From the NCBI GenBank assembly GCA_965221415.1, contig OZ244887.1, positions 1,302,001 to 1,366,000 of the forward strand: a stretch of 64,000 nucleotides of DNA. The letters are read 5' to 3'. This stretch comes from UBA8337 sp965221415 (GTDB lineage Bacteria; Pseudomonadota; Alphaproteobacteria; RS24). Positions 17,992-26,794 of this stretch are shown piece by piece. The notes beneath the pieces were generated by a model. The model was not told the DNA's origin, made no database searches, and was given only the letters and a program-made list of their open reading frames with translations. Each line of letters opens with the position of its first letter. Position 1 is the first letter of the stretch. A program made the position numbers and the translations under genes.

Positions 17992-19101
17992 CTATCCAGT
18001 TGCTTCTTCGATGGGCGGTTCATCATCTTGTCCCGCGGCCAAAACGTTTTCTTCTTTGCTCAGTTCTTCGACATCGACAAGCCCAGAAAGCCCCGCATCA
18101 GCGCGTACTTTTTCTTCTATCTCAGCCGCCATATCGGGATTCTCAAGCAAGAACTTGCGGGTATTTTCTTTCCCTTGCCCGATACGTTGCGCGCCGTAAC
18201 TATACCAACTGCCCGATTTCTCGACGACGTCTGCTTTCACCCCAAGGTCAATCAGCTCGCCCATTTTCGAAATACCCTCGCCATAGAGAATATCAAACTC
18301 AACGACACGGAATGGCGGTGCGACTTTATTTTTCACCACTTTCACACGCGTTTGATTACCAATCACTTCGTCGCGGTCTTTAATTGCCCCGATGCGGCGG
18401 ATATCCAAACGGCAGGACGCATAAAATTTCAGAGCATTCCCCCCCGTCGTGGTTTCAGGCGAGCCGAACATCACGCCAATCTTCATCCGAATCTGATTGA
18501 TGAAAATCACCATTGTATTAGAACGCGCAATCGACCCTGCCAGTTTGCGTAGTGCTTGGCTCATCAGCCGTGCTTGCAAACCGGGGAGGCTGTCGCCCAT
18601 ATCGCCTTCAAGTTCGGCGCGTGGTGTGAGGGCGGCCACCGAATCGATGACCAAAACATCAACCGCGCCTGAGCGCACCAATGTGTCGGTAATTTCCAGA
18701 GCTTGCTCGCCATTATCAGGTTGCGAGATAAGTAGGTTCTCGACATCCACCCCAAGTTTAGCGGCATAGGCGGGGTCGAGCGCATGTTCGGCATCAATAA
18801 AGCCGCAAACGCCCCCCGTTTTTTGTGCCTCAGCGACCACATGCAGTGCCAGAGTTGTTTTGCCTGAGCTTTCCGGCCCATAGACTTCGACAATCCGACC
18901 TCTTGGCAAGCCGCCAATGCCCAGTCCGATATCCAATCCCAACGAGCCTGTTGAAATCGATTCGATTTCGACAATCGTGCTTGGGTCTCCAAGCTTCATC
19001 ATCGACCCTTTGCCGTAATTTTTTTCGATTTGCGACAAGGCAGCTTCGAGTGCCTTTTTCTTTTCTTCGCTTTTTTCCATGAGCTTCACCACTTCGGCCA
19101 T
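17992..19101 (-). CDS. recA: Recombinase RecA
   Basis: DNA strand exchange and co-protease for LexA cleavage. Walker A is GPESSGKT (residues 75-82), with VLVIDSVAAL as Walker B and NQIRMKIGVMFGSPETTTGG as loop L2. 369 residues including an acidic tail, a little longer than E. coli RecA. The ATG at 19101 follows GGGAGAG by 6 nt; an internal ATG seven codons later is possible. A LexA-type direct repeat lies 52-66 nt upstream of the start, so SOS control is expected. dksA lies upstream on the same strand. Confidence 0.98.
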   Translation of the reverse strand: MAEVVKLMEKSEEKKKALEAALSQIEKNYGKGSMMKLGDPSTIVEIESISTGSLGLDIGLGIGGLPRGRIVEVYGPESSGKTTLALHVVAEAQKTGGVCGFIDAEHALDPAYAAKLGVDVENLLISQPDNGEQALEITDTLVRSGAVDVLVIDSVAALTPRAELEGDMGDSLPGLQARLMSQALRKLAGSIARSNTMVIFINQIRMKIGVMFGSPETTTGGNALKFYASCRLDIRRIGAIKDRDEVIGNQTRVKVVKNKVAPPFRVVEFDILYGEGISKMGELIDLGVKADVVEKSGSWYSYGAQRIGQGKENTRKFLLENPDMAAEIEEKVRADAGLSGLVDVEELSKEENVLAAGQDDEPPIEEATG

Positions 19102-19152
19102 AATCTCTCTCCCTTATTTCATAGCTCACCGATGCGAGCAATGAGACATTAT

Positions 19153-19167
19153 GTTCATGCTTTGTTC
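19153..19167. promoter_or_regulatory. LexA (SOS) box upstream of recA
   Basis: GTTC at 19153-19156, seven bases, then GTTC at 19164-19167: an exact match to the alphaproteobacterial LexA operator GTTC-N7-GTTC (GAAC-N7-GAAC on the recA strand). The position, about 52-66 nt before the recA ATG, is right for repression of its promoter. Confidence 0.88.
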
Positions 19168-19261
19168 TATTTGTCCAGAACAATTTTAACGCATTGAAAC
19201 TAAAGGGAATTTCGGCTTTTTCGCCTGTGTATAAATATGTATAAATCCGGCCTGCGCAGAA

Positions 19262-19678
19262 TCAGTCGTCGCGATAGACCCGTTCGCGCTTCTCGTGCAG
19301 CTCTTGTGCTTCGACGCTCATCGTTGCAATCGGGCGGGCATCGAGTCGTTTTAAGCTAATCGGGTCGCCGGTTTCTTCGCAGAACCCGTATGTTTTATCT
19401 TCGATGCGGCGCAGTGCTGAATCGATTTTATTGACCAGTTTGCGATGTCGGTCGCGGGTGCGCAATTCGAGTTGTTTCTCGGCTTCTGAGTTGGCGCGGT
19501 CGACATCATCGGGGTGATTGACACTCTCATTCTGCAAACCGATGACGGTTTCTTTTGTGCCTTTGATGATGTCTTCTTTCCAAACGAGCAGCTTGCGGCG
19601 AAAATATTCGCGCTGCTTTGCGTTCATGAACGGTTCGTCGTCGCTTGGAACATAATCTTTAGATAACCGCGTTGCCAT
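19262..19678 (-). CDS. dksA: DksA, RNA polymerase-binding stringent response factor (cysteine-poor finger)
   Basis: A 138-residue DksA. The central coiled coil runs roughly over residues 17-95 and carries the tip region DDVDRANSEAE with the conserved Asp residues that reach the polymerase active site. The C-terminal finger reads YGFCEETGDPISLKRLDARP: of the usual four zinc-binding cysteines only one remains, as in other alphaproteobacterial DksA proteins, which still work with ppGpp. It precedes recA on the same strand with its own unit. Confidence 0.95.
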   Translation of the reverse strand: MATRLSKDYVPSDDEPFMNAKQREYFRRKLLVWKEDIIKGTKETVIGLQNESVNHPDDVDRANSEAEKQLELRTRDRHRKLVNKIDSALRRIEDKTYGFCEETGDPISLKRLDARPIATMSVEAQELHEKRERVYRDD

Positions 19679-19845
19679 TATAGCCTCTTGTTAATTTTGC
19701 CTAAGCGACCCTTCTATATTCAATTCAGGCGGCGAAATCAAGTCATGTAAGCGCAAACTTTGATGACTTCGCACTTGCGCCTTGCGCGCCTTAACTTTAG
19801 TCTGTGCCGCCATAGCCTATCTAAACACCAATGATTGAGGAAACC

Positions 19846-20697
19846 ATGTCGCAGAAATTTGAAGGCACCAAAGATTATATCGCCACGGAAGATTTACGTA
19901 TTGCGGTCAACGCCGCGCTAACGCTAGAACGCCCTTTATTGATTAAAGGCGAACCCGGCACGGGCAAGACCGTGTTGGCCGAACAAGTGTCGCAAGCTCT
20001 CAACATGGAGCTGATTACATGGCACATTAAATCGACCACCAAAGCGCAACAAGGCTTGTATGAATATGATGCCATCACCCGTCTGCGCGACAGCCAATTA
20101 GGCGATGAACGCGTCAAAGATGTGAAAAACTATATCAATAAAGGCAAACTCTGGGATGCCTTCGCGCAAAAGGAACGCGTTGTTCTGTTGATTGACGAAA
20201 TCGACAAAGCCGATATCGAGTTTCCGAACGACCTCTTGCAAGAGCTCGACCGCATGGAGTTCTTTGTCTACGAAACCGGCGAGACCATCAAAGCCGACAA
20301 ACGCCCGCTGGTTATCATCACCTCGAATAATGAAAAAGAACTGCCCGATGCGTTTTTGCGCCGCTGCTTTTTCCATTATATTTCGTTTCCCGATGCTGGC
20401 ACGATGGCCGAGATTATCAACGTGCATTATCCCGACATTAAAGACCGCCTCGTGAAAAACGCGCTCGCGTCATTTTACGAAGTCCGCGATGTCCCCGGAT
20501 TGAAGAAAAAACCATCCACATCTGAATTGCTGGATTGGCTGAAACTGCTGATGAACGAAGATATCGACCCCGAAACCTTACGCGAGCAAGATGCAGGCAA
20601 ACTTATTCCGCCGCTACACGGCGCGCTGATTAAGAATGAGCAAGATGTCCATCTGTTTGAACGACTGGCATTTCTGGCACGCAGAGAGCGCAATTAA
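19846..20697 (+). CDS. MoxR-type AAA+ ATPase
   Basis: Walker A is GEPGTGKT (residues 35-42), Walker B is VVLLIDEIDKAD, and sensor 1 lies in IITSNNEKELPDAFLRRC. 283 residues, typical of MoxR/RavA-group ATPases, which act as chaperones in maturing or inserting cofactors, usually with a VWA-domain partner. That partner is the next gene, 3 nt downstream. I start at the ATG at 19846 with GAGG five bases upstream rather than an ATG five codons earlier. The client cannot be named; the best-known relatives (CoxD, NorQ, CbbQ) mature metalloenzymes, but no such enzyme is adjacent here. Confidence 0.93.
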   Translation: MSQKFEGTKDYIATEDLRIAVNAALTLERPLLIKGEPGTGKTVLAEQVSQALNMELITWHIKSTTKAQQGLYEYDAITRLRDSQLGDERVKDVKNYINKGKLWDAFAQKERVVLLIDEIDKADIEFPNDLLQELDRMEFFVYETGETIKADKRPLVIITSNNEKELPDAFLRRCFFHYISFPDAGTMAEIINVHYPDIKDRLVKNALASFYEVRDVPGLKKKPSTSELLDWLKLLMNEDIDPETLREQDAGKLIPPLHGALIKNEQDVHLFERLAFLARRERN

Positions 20698-20700
20698 GCT

Positions 20701-21879
20701 ATGTTCGTCAATTTTTTCCATGAACTGAAAAACGCCAATGTGCCAGTCAGCCTGCGCGAGTATTTGTCGCTGCTCGAAGCCCTCGATAGCGACGTTATCC
20801 AAAACGAAGTGACCGAGTTCTACTATCTGTCGAAATCAGCTCTGGTCAAAGATGAACGCAATCTCGATAAATTCGACCAAGTGTTCGGCTATGTGTTCAA
20901 AGGACTAGAAAGCCTCGCCGATGGCGAAGTCGCGGAAATCCCCGAGGACTGGCTGCAAACCCTCACCGAAAAATTTCTCACCGACGAAGAAAAAGCCGAA
21001 ATCGAAAAACTCGGCGGCTGGGATAAAATCATGGAGGAGCTGAAAAAACGCCTCGAAGAACAAGACGAACGCCACGAAGGCGGCAGCAAATGGATTGGCA
21101 CAGGCGGCACCTCGCCGTTCGGCTCAGACGGCTATAATCCCGAAGGCGTGCGCATCGGCCAAGAGAAAAACAAAAACTTCAAAGCCGTCAAAGTATGGGA
21201 CAAACGCGAATATAAAAACCTCGATGATTCAGTCGAACTCGGCACGCGCAACATCAAAGTCGCCCTGCGCCGACTGCGCCAATTCGCCCGCGATGGCGAA
21301 GCCGATATGCTCGACCTCGACGACACCATCAAATCAACCGCCAATGCAGGATATCTCGACATTAAACTAATCGCCGAACGGCGCAACAAGGTCAAAGTAT
21401 TGGTGTTTTTCGATATTGGCGGCTCAATGGACCCACATATCCGCCTCTGCGAAGAACTCTTCTCAGCCGCCCGCACCGAGTTTAAAAATATGGAGTATTT
21501 CTACTTCCACAACTGCCTCTATGAAGGCGTGTGGAAAGACAATAATCGCCGCCATAACGAAAAAATCGACACATGGGACGTGCTGCACACCTACGGCTCA
21601 GACTATAAAATCATCTTCGTCGGCGACGCTTCCATGAGCCCCTATGAAATCACCTATGAAGGCGGCAGCGTCGAACATTGGAACGAAGAAGCCGGCGCGG
21701 TCTGGCTGCACCGCCTCACCAACATCTACGAAAACGCCGTCTGGCTCAACCCCCTCGGCGAACGCTACTGGGAACACACAGCTAGCCTGCAAATCATCAA
21801 GCAAATCTTCTCCGACCGCATGTTTCCACTAACCATCCAAGGTCTCGACGAAGCCATGCGGGAGTTAAGCAGAGGTTAA
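20701..21879 (+). CDS. VWA-domain protein, CoxE-like partner of MoxR
   Basis: 392 residues. The C-terminal half contains a von Willebrand A domain whose metal site is DIGGSMD, a Gly-for-Ser variant of the usual DxSxS seen in this subfamily. The middle region is highly charged (Glu/Lys) and contains a glycine-rich segment near residue 130-145 (GTGGTSPFGSDGYNPEG). It starts 3 nt after the moxR-like stop, so the pair is surely one operon. Together they form a MoxR-VWA chaperone module. The last codons of the gene form part of a 100-nt repeat shared with the downstream DUF805 genes. Confidence 0.92.
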   Translation: MFVNFFHELKNANVPVSLREYLSLLEALDSDVIQNEVTEFYYLSKSALVKDERNLDKFDQVFGYVFKGLESLADGEVAEIPEDWLQTLTEKFLTDEEKAEIEKLGGWDKIMEELKKRLEEQDERHEGGSKWIGTGGTSPFGSDGYNPEGVRIGQEKNKNFKAVKVWDKREYKNLDDSVELGTRNIKVALRRLRQFARDGEADMLDLDDTIKSTANAGYLDIKLIAERRNKVKVLVFFDIGGSMDPHIRLCEELFSAARTEFKNMEYFYFHNCLYEGVWKDNNRRHNEKIDTWDVLHTYGSDYKIIFVGDASMSPYEITYEGGSVEHWNEEAGAVWLHRLTNIYENAVWLNPLGERYWEHTASLQIIKQIFSDRMFPLTIQGLDEAMRELSRG

Positions 21880-21970
21880 CCCCATGGGATTTTTCACAGC
21901 CATAAAAACATGTTTGCTGAAATACGCACAATTCTCAGGCCGTGCGCCACGCTCGGAATTCTGGTTTTTC
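21871..21970 (+). repeat. Tandem duplication unit, copy 1
   Basis: This 100-nt stretch matches 22473-22572 at 83 of 100 positions without gaps (counted by eye). It begins inside the last codons of the VWA gene (AGAGGTTAAC includes its TAA), spans the ribosome site and continues into the first DUF805 gene. It marks the start of a duplication that produced the two DUF805 genes. Confidence 0.85.
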
Positions 21971-22462
21971 TACCTGTTTTCCATACTCGCTACGCTTTTC
22001 CTCCTCATCCTTAATTTTGCTTTTTTCGATTTCGTGTTTTTTGATGTTCCGAGGTCGCGCCGTGGCGGTGGAGATGTCGTCATTGGGCTTTCGCCGCTCG
22101 TGCTGATTTTCTGGATGCTGATATTTTCCCCTTTATTGGCGGCAGGGGTGCGCCGCCTTCACGACATCGGCAGAAGCGGTCGTTGGATGCTTTGGTTTTT
22201 CATCATTTCTATCAGCGTCTTGTTTTTGACGGGCTTTATGGTCAGCTCGGTTGCCGTGATAACGGCCACAGTCGCCAACGAAGCGCGTGAACTGGTCGCG
22301 CTTATTCCCGTTTTCGTGGCGACGGGGATAGGGGCACTTGTTTTTGTTTTTCTGCTTGGCGTCGTCGCTGGCTGGCAGATTGTGTGGTTAACGACTAAGG
22401 GCGATACAGGCGAAAATGCTTATGGCTCTAATCCTCTAGAATCTATGGATTCGATGGAATAA
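21884..22462 (+). CDS. DUF805 membrane protein, paralogue 1
   Basis: A 192-residue inner-membrane protein of the DUF805 family. The N-terminus carries the family pattern F(S)GRAPRSEFWFF, followed by four hydrophobic segments; the motif RRLHDIGRSGRWML lies between helices 2 and 3. The first loop has an inserted basic stretch (RSRRGGG) not in the second copy. The ATG follows AGAGGTTAACCCC, which overlaps the stop of the VWA gene. Function unknown in the family; some members resemble YhaH. It is probably in the same operon as the MoxR-VWA pair. Confidence 0.88.
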   Translation: MGFFTAIKTCLLKYAQFSGRAPRSEFWFFYLFSILATLFLLILNFAFFDFVFFDVPRSRRGGGDVVIGLSPLVLIFWMLIFSPLLAAGVRRLHDIGRSGRWMLWFFIISISVLFLTGFMVSSVAVITATVANEARELVALIPVFVATGIGALVFVFLLGVVAGWQIVWLTTKGDTGENAYGSNPLESMDSME

Positions 22463-22472
22463 AAAGAAAATA

Positions 22473-22572
22473 AGAGGTTAACTCCATGGGGTTTTTCGCA
22501 GCCATAAAAACTTGTTTTCAGAAATATTTTGAGTTCTCAGGGCGCGCCTCACGCTCGGAGTTCTGGTTTTTC
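22473..22572 (+). repeat. Tandem duplication unit, copy 2
   Basis: Matches 21871-21970 at 83 of 100 positions. It retains a remnant of the VWA gene's 3' end (AGAGGTTAAC) although no VWA gene precedes it here, which shows the direction in which the duplication happened. Confidence 0.85.
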
Positions 22573-22899
22573 ATCCTCTTCTATATAATTGTCAGTAGTG
22601 CCTTAGCTGGAGCTGACGGGGACATTCTTCACATGATTATACTTATCCCTCTCTTGGCGGTGACGGTGCGGCGTTTTCACGACATCGGCAAAAGCGGTTG
22701 GTGGATATTATGGTTTTTTCTAATTAGTTTCATCCTTGGGAGTGTCGGCGCAGGCCTCAGTGAGAGTAGCGAGATAGGCGGGTTATTAGTCATGGTTTCG
22801 CTGCTTGGTGTGTTTATCTGGGAAATTGTGTGGTTGACGAGTGTGGGCGATGCGGACGAAAACCTCTATGGTGCCAATCCCCTAGAATCAACTGATTAG
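22486..22899 (+). CDS. DUF805 membrane protein, paralogue 2
   Basis: A 137-residue DUF805 protein, a tandem paralogue of the gene just upstream: both begin MGFF-AIKTC-KY and share SEFWFF, RRFHDIGKSGWWIL and the C-terminal pattern ENLYGANPLES. It is shorter, lacking the basic first loop and part of the third helix region of copy 1. Four short hydrophobic segments remain. Function unknown. Confidence 0.88.
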   Translation: MGFFAAIKTCFQKYFEFSGRASRSEFWFFILFYIIVSSALAGADGDILHMIILIPLLAVTVRRFHDIGKSGWWILWFFLISFILGSVGAGLSESSEIGGLLVMVSLLGVFIWEIVWLTSVGDADENLYGANPLESTD

Positions 22900-22923
22900 C
22901 TTTAGGCTTAGGCCGCCCGTCTC

Positions 22924-22948
22924 GGCGGATTTACGTTGCAAATCCGCC
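22924..22948. terminator. Possible bidirectional terminator hairpin between convergent genes
   Basis: A perfect 9-bp inverted repeat GGCGGATTT/AAATCCGCC with a 7-nt loop lies between the DUF805 gene and the aminotransferase gene, which converge. There is no clear T-tract on either side, so termination is plausible but not certain. This is the only convergent junction in the window with room for such a structure. Confidence 0.5.
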
Positions 22949-22972
22949 TCGCTTGGACAAGGCGCACTGGGC

Positions 22973-24202
22973 TTACCCTTCGGGCAAGCGAGTGCTTTTA
23001 GTCAGTGACTCAACAAACCGTGCGATGCGTGTGCAGGCTTCGGCTAATTTATCGTCTGCGGTGGCGTAGGAAATGCGGAAGAACGGCGACAGGCCGAACG
23101 CTGCGCCATGCACCACGGCGACGCCTTCCGCGTCTAGCAGGGCGGTGGCGAATGTTTCGTCGCTATCGATGACTGTGCCGTCGGGTGCGGTTTTGCCGAT
23201 GCATCCCGCGCAGCTTGGGTAGACGTAGAACGCGCCTTCTGGTTTTAGGCAGTCGATTCCATTGATATTGTTGAGTTTTTCGACCACCAGATCGCGGCGA
23301 CGTTTAAACGCGGCGTTATTTTCGGCGATGAAGTCTTGCGCGCCGTTGAGGGCTTCGACGGCTGCCCATTGGCTCACTGAGCTAGGGTTGGAGGTTGATT
23401 GCGATTGCACTTTGGTCATCGCTTTAATGAGGGGCAGCGGCCCTGCGCAATAGCCGATGCGCCATCCTGTCATGCAATAGGCTTTTGACATGCCGTTCAT
23501 TGTGAGTGTGCGGTCATAGAGCGTTGGCTCGACTTGTGCGGGCGTGGCGAAAACGAAATCGTCGTAGACGATATGTTCGTACATATCGTCGGTTAGCACC
23601 CAGACATGCGGGTATTTTTTCAGCACATCGGTGAGTTTTTTAAGCTCGGCTTCGCTATAGGCCGCGCCTGATGGGTTGGATGGCGAATTGAAAATGAGCC
23701 ATTTGGTTTTATCGGTGATGGCGGCTTCCAAGGCTTCGGGCTTGAGTTTGAAGCCGTCTTTGGCTGATGTTTCGACAATCACTGGCGTGCCGCCCGCGAG
23801 GTTCACAATATCGGGATAGCTGACCCAATATGGCGCGGAGATAATGACTTCATCGTCTGGATTGAGCGTCGCCATCATCGCGTCATACACGACGGACTTG
23901 CCCCCCGGTGTCACGAGCACCTGCGCGGGGTCATAATCGAGCTGATTATCGCGCTTTAATTTGGCGCAAATCGCTTGCTTCAGTTCGGCAATGCCTGCCA
24001 CGGCGGTATATTTGGTTTCGCCGCGCTTTATCGCGTCCATCGCGGCCTGCTTGATGTTTTCGGGTGTATCGAAATCGGGTTCGCCCGCCCCGAGGCCGAT
24101 AATATCGCGGCCAGAGTCGCGCAATTCGCGCGCTTTATCGGTAACGGCAATCGTGGCCGATGGCTGCACACGCGACAGACTATCCGCGAGAAATGACGGC
24201 AT
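22973..24202 (-). CDS. aatA: Aspartate aminotransferase (class I, PLP-dependent)
   Basis: A 409-residue fold-type I aminotransferase. GAGEPDFDTPENIKQAAMD is the N-terminal signature, NGMSKAYCMTGWRIGY carries the Schiff-base lysine, and FRISYA the substrate-carboxylate arginine. It is of the Igamma (AatA/AspC-like) type common in alphaproteobacteria, interconverting aspartate and oxaloacetate, possibly also acting on prephenate. I start at the ATG at 24202 after AAGGAG; an upstream in-frame start adds ten unlikely residues. Confidence 0.93.
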   Translation of the reverse strand: MPSFLADSLSRVQPSATIAVTDKARELRDSGRDIIGLGAGEPDFDTPENIKQAAMDAIKRGETKYTAVAGIAELKQAICAKLKRDNQLDYDPAQVLVTPGGKSVVYDAMMATLNPDDEVIISAPYWVSYPDIVNLAGGTPVIVETSAKDGFKLKPEALEAAITDKTKWLIFNSPSNPSGAAYSEAELKKLTDVLKKYPHVWVLTDDMYEHIVYDDFVFATPAQVEPTLYDRTLTMNGMSKAYCMTGWRIGYCAGPLPLIKAMTKVQSQSTSNPSSVSQWAAVEALNGAQDFIAENNAAFKRRRDLVVEKLNNINGIDCLKPEGAFYVYPSCAGCIGKTAPDGTVIDSDETFATALLDAEGVAVVHGAAFGLSPFFRISYATADDKLAEACTRIARFVESLTKSTRLPEG

Positions 24203-24329
24203 AATGAAGCTCCTTCTTTGCTTTGCCCGCAAACTACCCTCTTGAGATTATGAAAACAAGGTCGCCATTAACGTATTCTTCAACTCTGCCCCCTAAAATA
24301 AGAAAAAATAACAATAAGGGAGAAAACAC

Positions 24330-24497
24330 ATGATGAATTTAGGCATAGAGGCGTTGTTATTTGCCCTTTACCTGCTCGCCCATGTAGTGATTATCGTGCT
24401 AGCGGTTTATTTTGGAGTCTGGTTGCACAATGCCACGGAATGGCTGCTCGACAGGGCTGGCAAACAAAAAGCGGTCACATCCTCCACGTTTAAGTAA
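24330..24497 (+). CDS. Small single-helix membrane protein, 55 aa
   Basis: An ATG at 24330 (a second ATG follows at once) opens a 55-residue frame ending in TAA at 24495-24497. GGGAG lies eight bases upstream. The protein is one hydrophobic helix, about residues 8-32, including LLAHVVIIVLAVYFGVWL, followed by a short charged tail ending STFK. I recognise no family. Its good ribosome site and coding-like composition make it likely real. It lies 41 nt before uvrB on the same strand and might be its leader gene. Confidence 0.6.
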   Translation: MMNLGIEALLFALYLLAHVVIIVLAVYFGVWLHNATEWLLDRAGKQKAVTSSTFK

Positions 24498-24538
24498 GAG
24501 ATAGATGACTTTCTGTTCAAACAAGCTATATTCACACC

Positions 24539-26794
24539 ATGGCAGAAGAACAGCAGAGTCTGACGGGGCGCAAGGCGTTAGCGCCCGTTGCTGAGCCGGG
24601 CATGCGCGAAGGCCAGATGGCCGCGTTTGTGCCGCATCGGGCAGCTCGGCCTGAGAAAACCGAGGGTGGGAAAGCCTTTAAGTTCGTGTCTGAGTTTCAG
24701 CCGGCGGGCGACCAACCGCAAGCCATCAGCGAATTAATCGCCGGTATCGAGCAACAAGAGCGCGACCAAGTTCTGCTTGGCGTGACGGGTTCGGGCAAGA
24801 CCTACACCATGGCGCAAGTGATTGAGCGCACGCAGCGTCCTGCGCTTATTCTTGCGCCGAACAAAACTCTGGCGGCGCAGCTTTACGGCGAGTTTAAGAA
24901 TTTCTTTCCCGATAATGCGGTCGAGTATTTCGTCTCGTATTATGACTATTATCAGCCCGAAGCCTATGTGCCGCGCAGCGATACGTTTATCGAAAAAGAG
25001 AGCAGCATTAACGAGCAGATTGACCGTATGCGTCATGCGGCGACGCGTGCGTTGCTCGAACGCGATGATGTGATTATCGTTGCCTCTGTGTCGTGCATTT
25101 ACGGTATTGGCTCGGTCGAGAGCTATTCCAATATGACGCTCGAGCTGACCACGGGCATGGAAATCGGGCGCACGCAGTTAATCGCCGATTTCGTCGCGCT
25201 GCAATATAGCCGTAATGATATGGCCTTTACCCGAGGCGATTTCCGCGTGCGCGGCGATACGATTGATTTGTTTCCCGCGCATTATGAAGACCGCGCATGG
25301 CGTATCGAATTATTCGGCGATGAGATTGACAGCCTGACCGAGTTCGACCCGCTAACGGGTCAGAAAACCAACAATATTGAGAAAATCCGCGTTTACGCCA
25401 ATTCGCACTATGTCACGCCGGGCCCAACGCTGAAACAGGCGATGGTCGGCATCCAAGACGAGTTGAAAACGCGACTCGAGGAGTTCGAAGCGGCAGGGAG
25501 GTTGCTCGAAGCGCAGCGCATCGAACAACGCACTTTGTTCGATTTGGAAATGATAGAAGCGACGGGCAGCTGCGCGGGCATCGAAAACTATTCGCGCTAT
25601 CTCACAGGCCGCAAACCCGGCGAGCCACCGCCGACATTATTCGAATATTTGCCCGATAATGCCCTCGTCTTTACCGATGAGAGCCACGTCACCGTGCCAC
25701 AAATCGGCGGCATGTTTCGCGGCGACTTTAAGCGCAAATCAACCCTCGCCGAATATGGCTTTCGACTGCCTTCCTGCGTCGATAATCGGCCGATGAAGTT
25801 CGAGGAATGGGATATTATGCGCCCCCAAACAGTGCATGTATCAGCTACGCCCGGCCCATGGGAAATGGAACGCACGGGCGGCGTATTTGTCGAGCAGCTT
25901 ATCCGTCCGACAGGGCTTGTCGACCCGACTTGCGAAATCCGCCCCGCCACCTCGCAAGTCGATGATTTAATCGCCGAGTGCCACGAATTAGCAAAGAAAG
26001 ACCAGCGCGTTCTGGTCACCACATTGACCAAGCGCATGGCCGAAGACCTGACCGAGTACATGCACGAGCAAGGCTTGCGGGTGCGCTACATGCATTCCGA
26101 TATTGATACGCTGGAGCGCATCGAGATTGTCCGCGATTTGCGCCTTGGCGCGTTTGATATTCTCATCGGCATCAATCTGCTGCGCGAGGGTCTCGATATT
26201 CCCGAATGCTCGATGGTGGCGATTTTGGATGCCGATAAAGAAGGCTTCTTACGTTCCGAGACCTCGCTGGTGCAGACCATTGGACGCGCCGCCCGCCACG
26301 CAGAGGGGCGCGTTTTGCTCTATGCCGATAAAATGACGGGGTCGCTAAAACGCGCCATGGCCGAAACCGAACGCCGCCGCGAACGCCAAATAGCCTACAA
26401 TACCGAACATGGCATTACGCCAAAATCAATCCAGAAGAATATTGCCGATATTCTGCACGGCACGGCCGGCGAACGCGACAGCAAAATGGCACCCGGCCCA
26501 TACCGCGTCCGCGAAGCCATGGAAGAACAGCAAGCCCCCCTATTGGGCAGCAATCTGCGCGCTCATATTGAAGGGTTGGAAGCTCAAATGCACGAGGCAG
26601 CTTCTGACCTCGAATTCGAGACCGCCGCGCGCCTGCGCGATGAAGTCAAACGGTTGCAAGAAACTGAACTGGCGATTTCTGACGACCCGTTCGCCCGTCA
26701 GTCGGACGTCGCGGCACGGGTCGCAGAAAAAACCAATAAGACGGCTAAAGCGGCGCCGCGACGAAAGTCACGGCGCGCGCGTAAAAGCTCTTAA
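24539..26794 (+). CDS. uvrB: Excinuclease ABC subunit B
   Basis: The damage-verification helicase of nucleotide excision repair. Walker A is GVTGSGKT, the beta-hairpin region YYDYYQPEAYVP is intact, helicase motif II is DESH and motif VI QTIGRAARH. The C-terminal UvrB/UvrC-interacting motif (LEFETAARLRDEVKRL) is present. At 751 residues it is longer than E. coli UvrB by an N-terminal extension of about 45 residues and a basic tail. No LexA box is visible upstream. Its TAA interlocks with the TAA of the convergent gene (26791-26794). Confidence 0.97.
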   Translation: MAEEQQSLTGRKALAPVAEPGMREGQMAAFVPHRAARPEKTEGGKAFKFVSEFQPAGDQPQAISELIAGIEQQERDQVLLGVTGSGKTYTMAQVIERTQRPALILAPNKTLAAQLYGEFKNFFPDNAVEYFVSYYDYYQPEAYVPRSDTFIEKESSINEQIDRMRHAATRALLERDDVIIVASVSCIYGIGSVESYSNMTLELTTGMEIGRTQLIADFVALQYSRNDMAFTRGDFRVRGDTIDLFPAHYEDRAWRIELFGDEIDSLTEFDPLTGQKTNNIEKIRVYANSHYVTPGPTLKQAMVGIQDELKTRLEEFEAAGRLLEAQRIEQRTLFDLEMIEATGSCAGIENYSRYLTGRKPGEPPPTLFEYLPDNALVFTDESHVTVPQIGGMFRGDFKRKSTLAEYGFRLPSCVDNRPMKFEEWDIMRPQTVHVSATPGPWEMERTGGVFVEQLIRPTGLVDPTCEIRPATSQVDDLIAECHELAKKDQRVLVTTLTKRMAEDLTEYMHEQGLRVRYMHSDIDTLERIEIVRDLRLGAFDILIGINLLREGLDIPECSMVAILDADKEGFLRSETSLVQTIGRAARHAEGRVLLYADKMTGSLKRAMAETERRRERQIAYNTEHGITPKSIQKNIADILHGTAGERDSKMAPGPYRVREAMEEQQAPLLGSNLRAHIEGLEAQMHEAASDLEFETAARLRDEVKRLQETELAISDDPFARQSDVAARVAEKTNKTAKAAPRRKSRRARKSS

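Noticed and set aside
24505..24530. A possible LexA box before uvrB (GTTC at about 24515)
   Set aside because: The base block seven positions after GTTC is CTAT, not GTTC; only a half-site is present.
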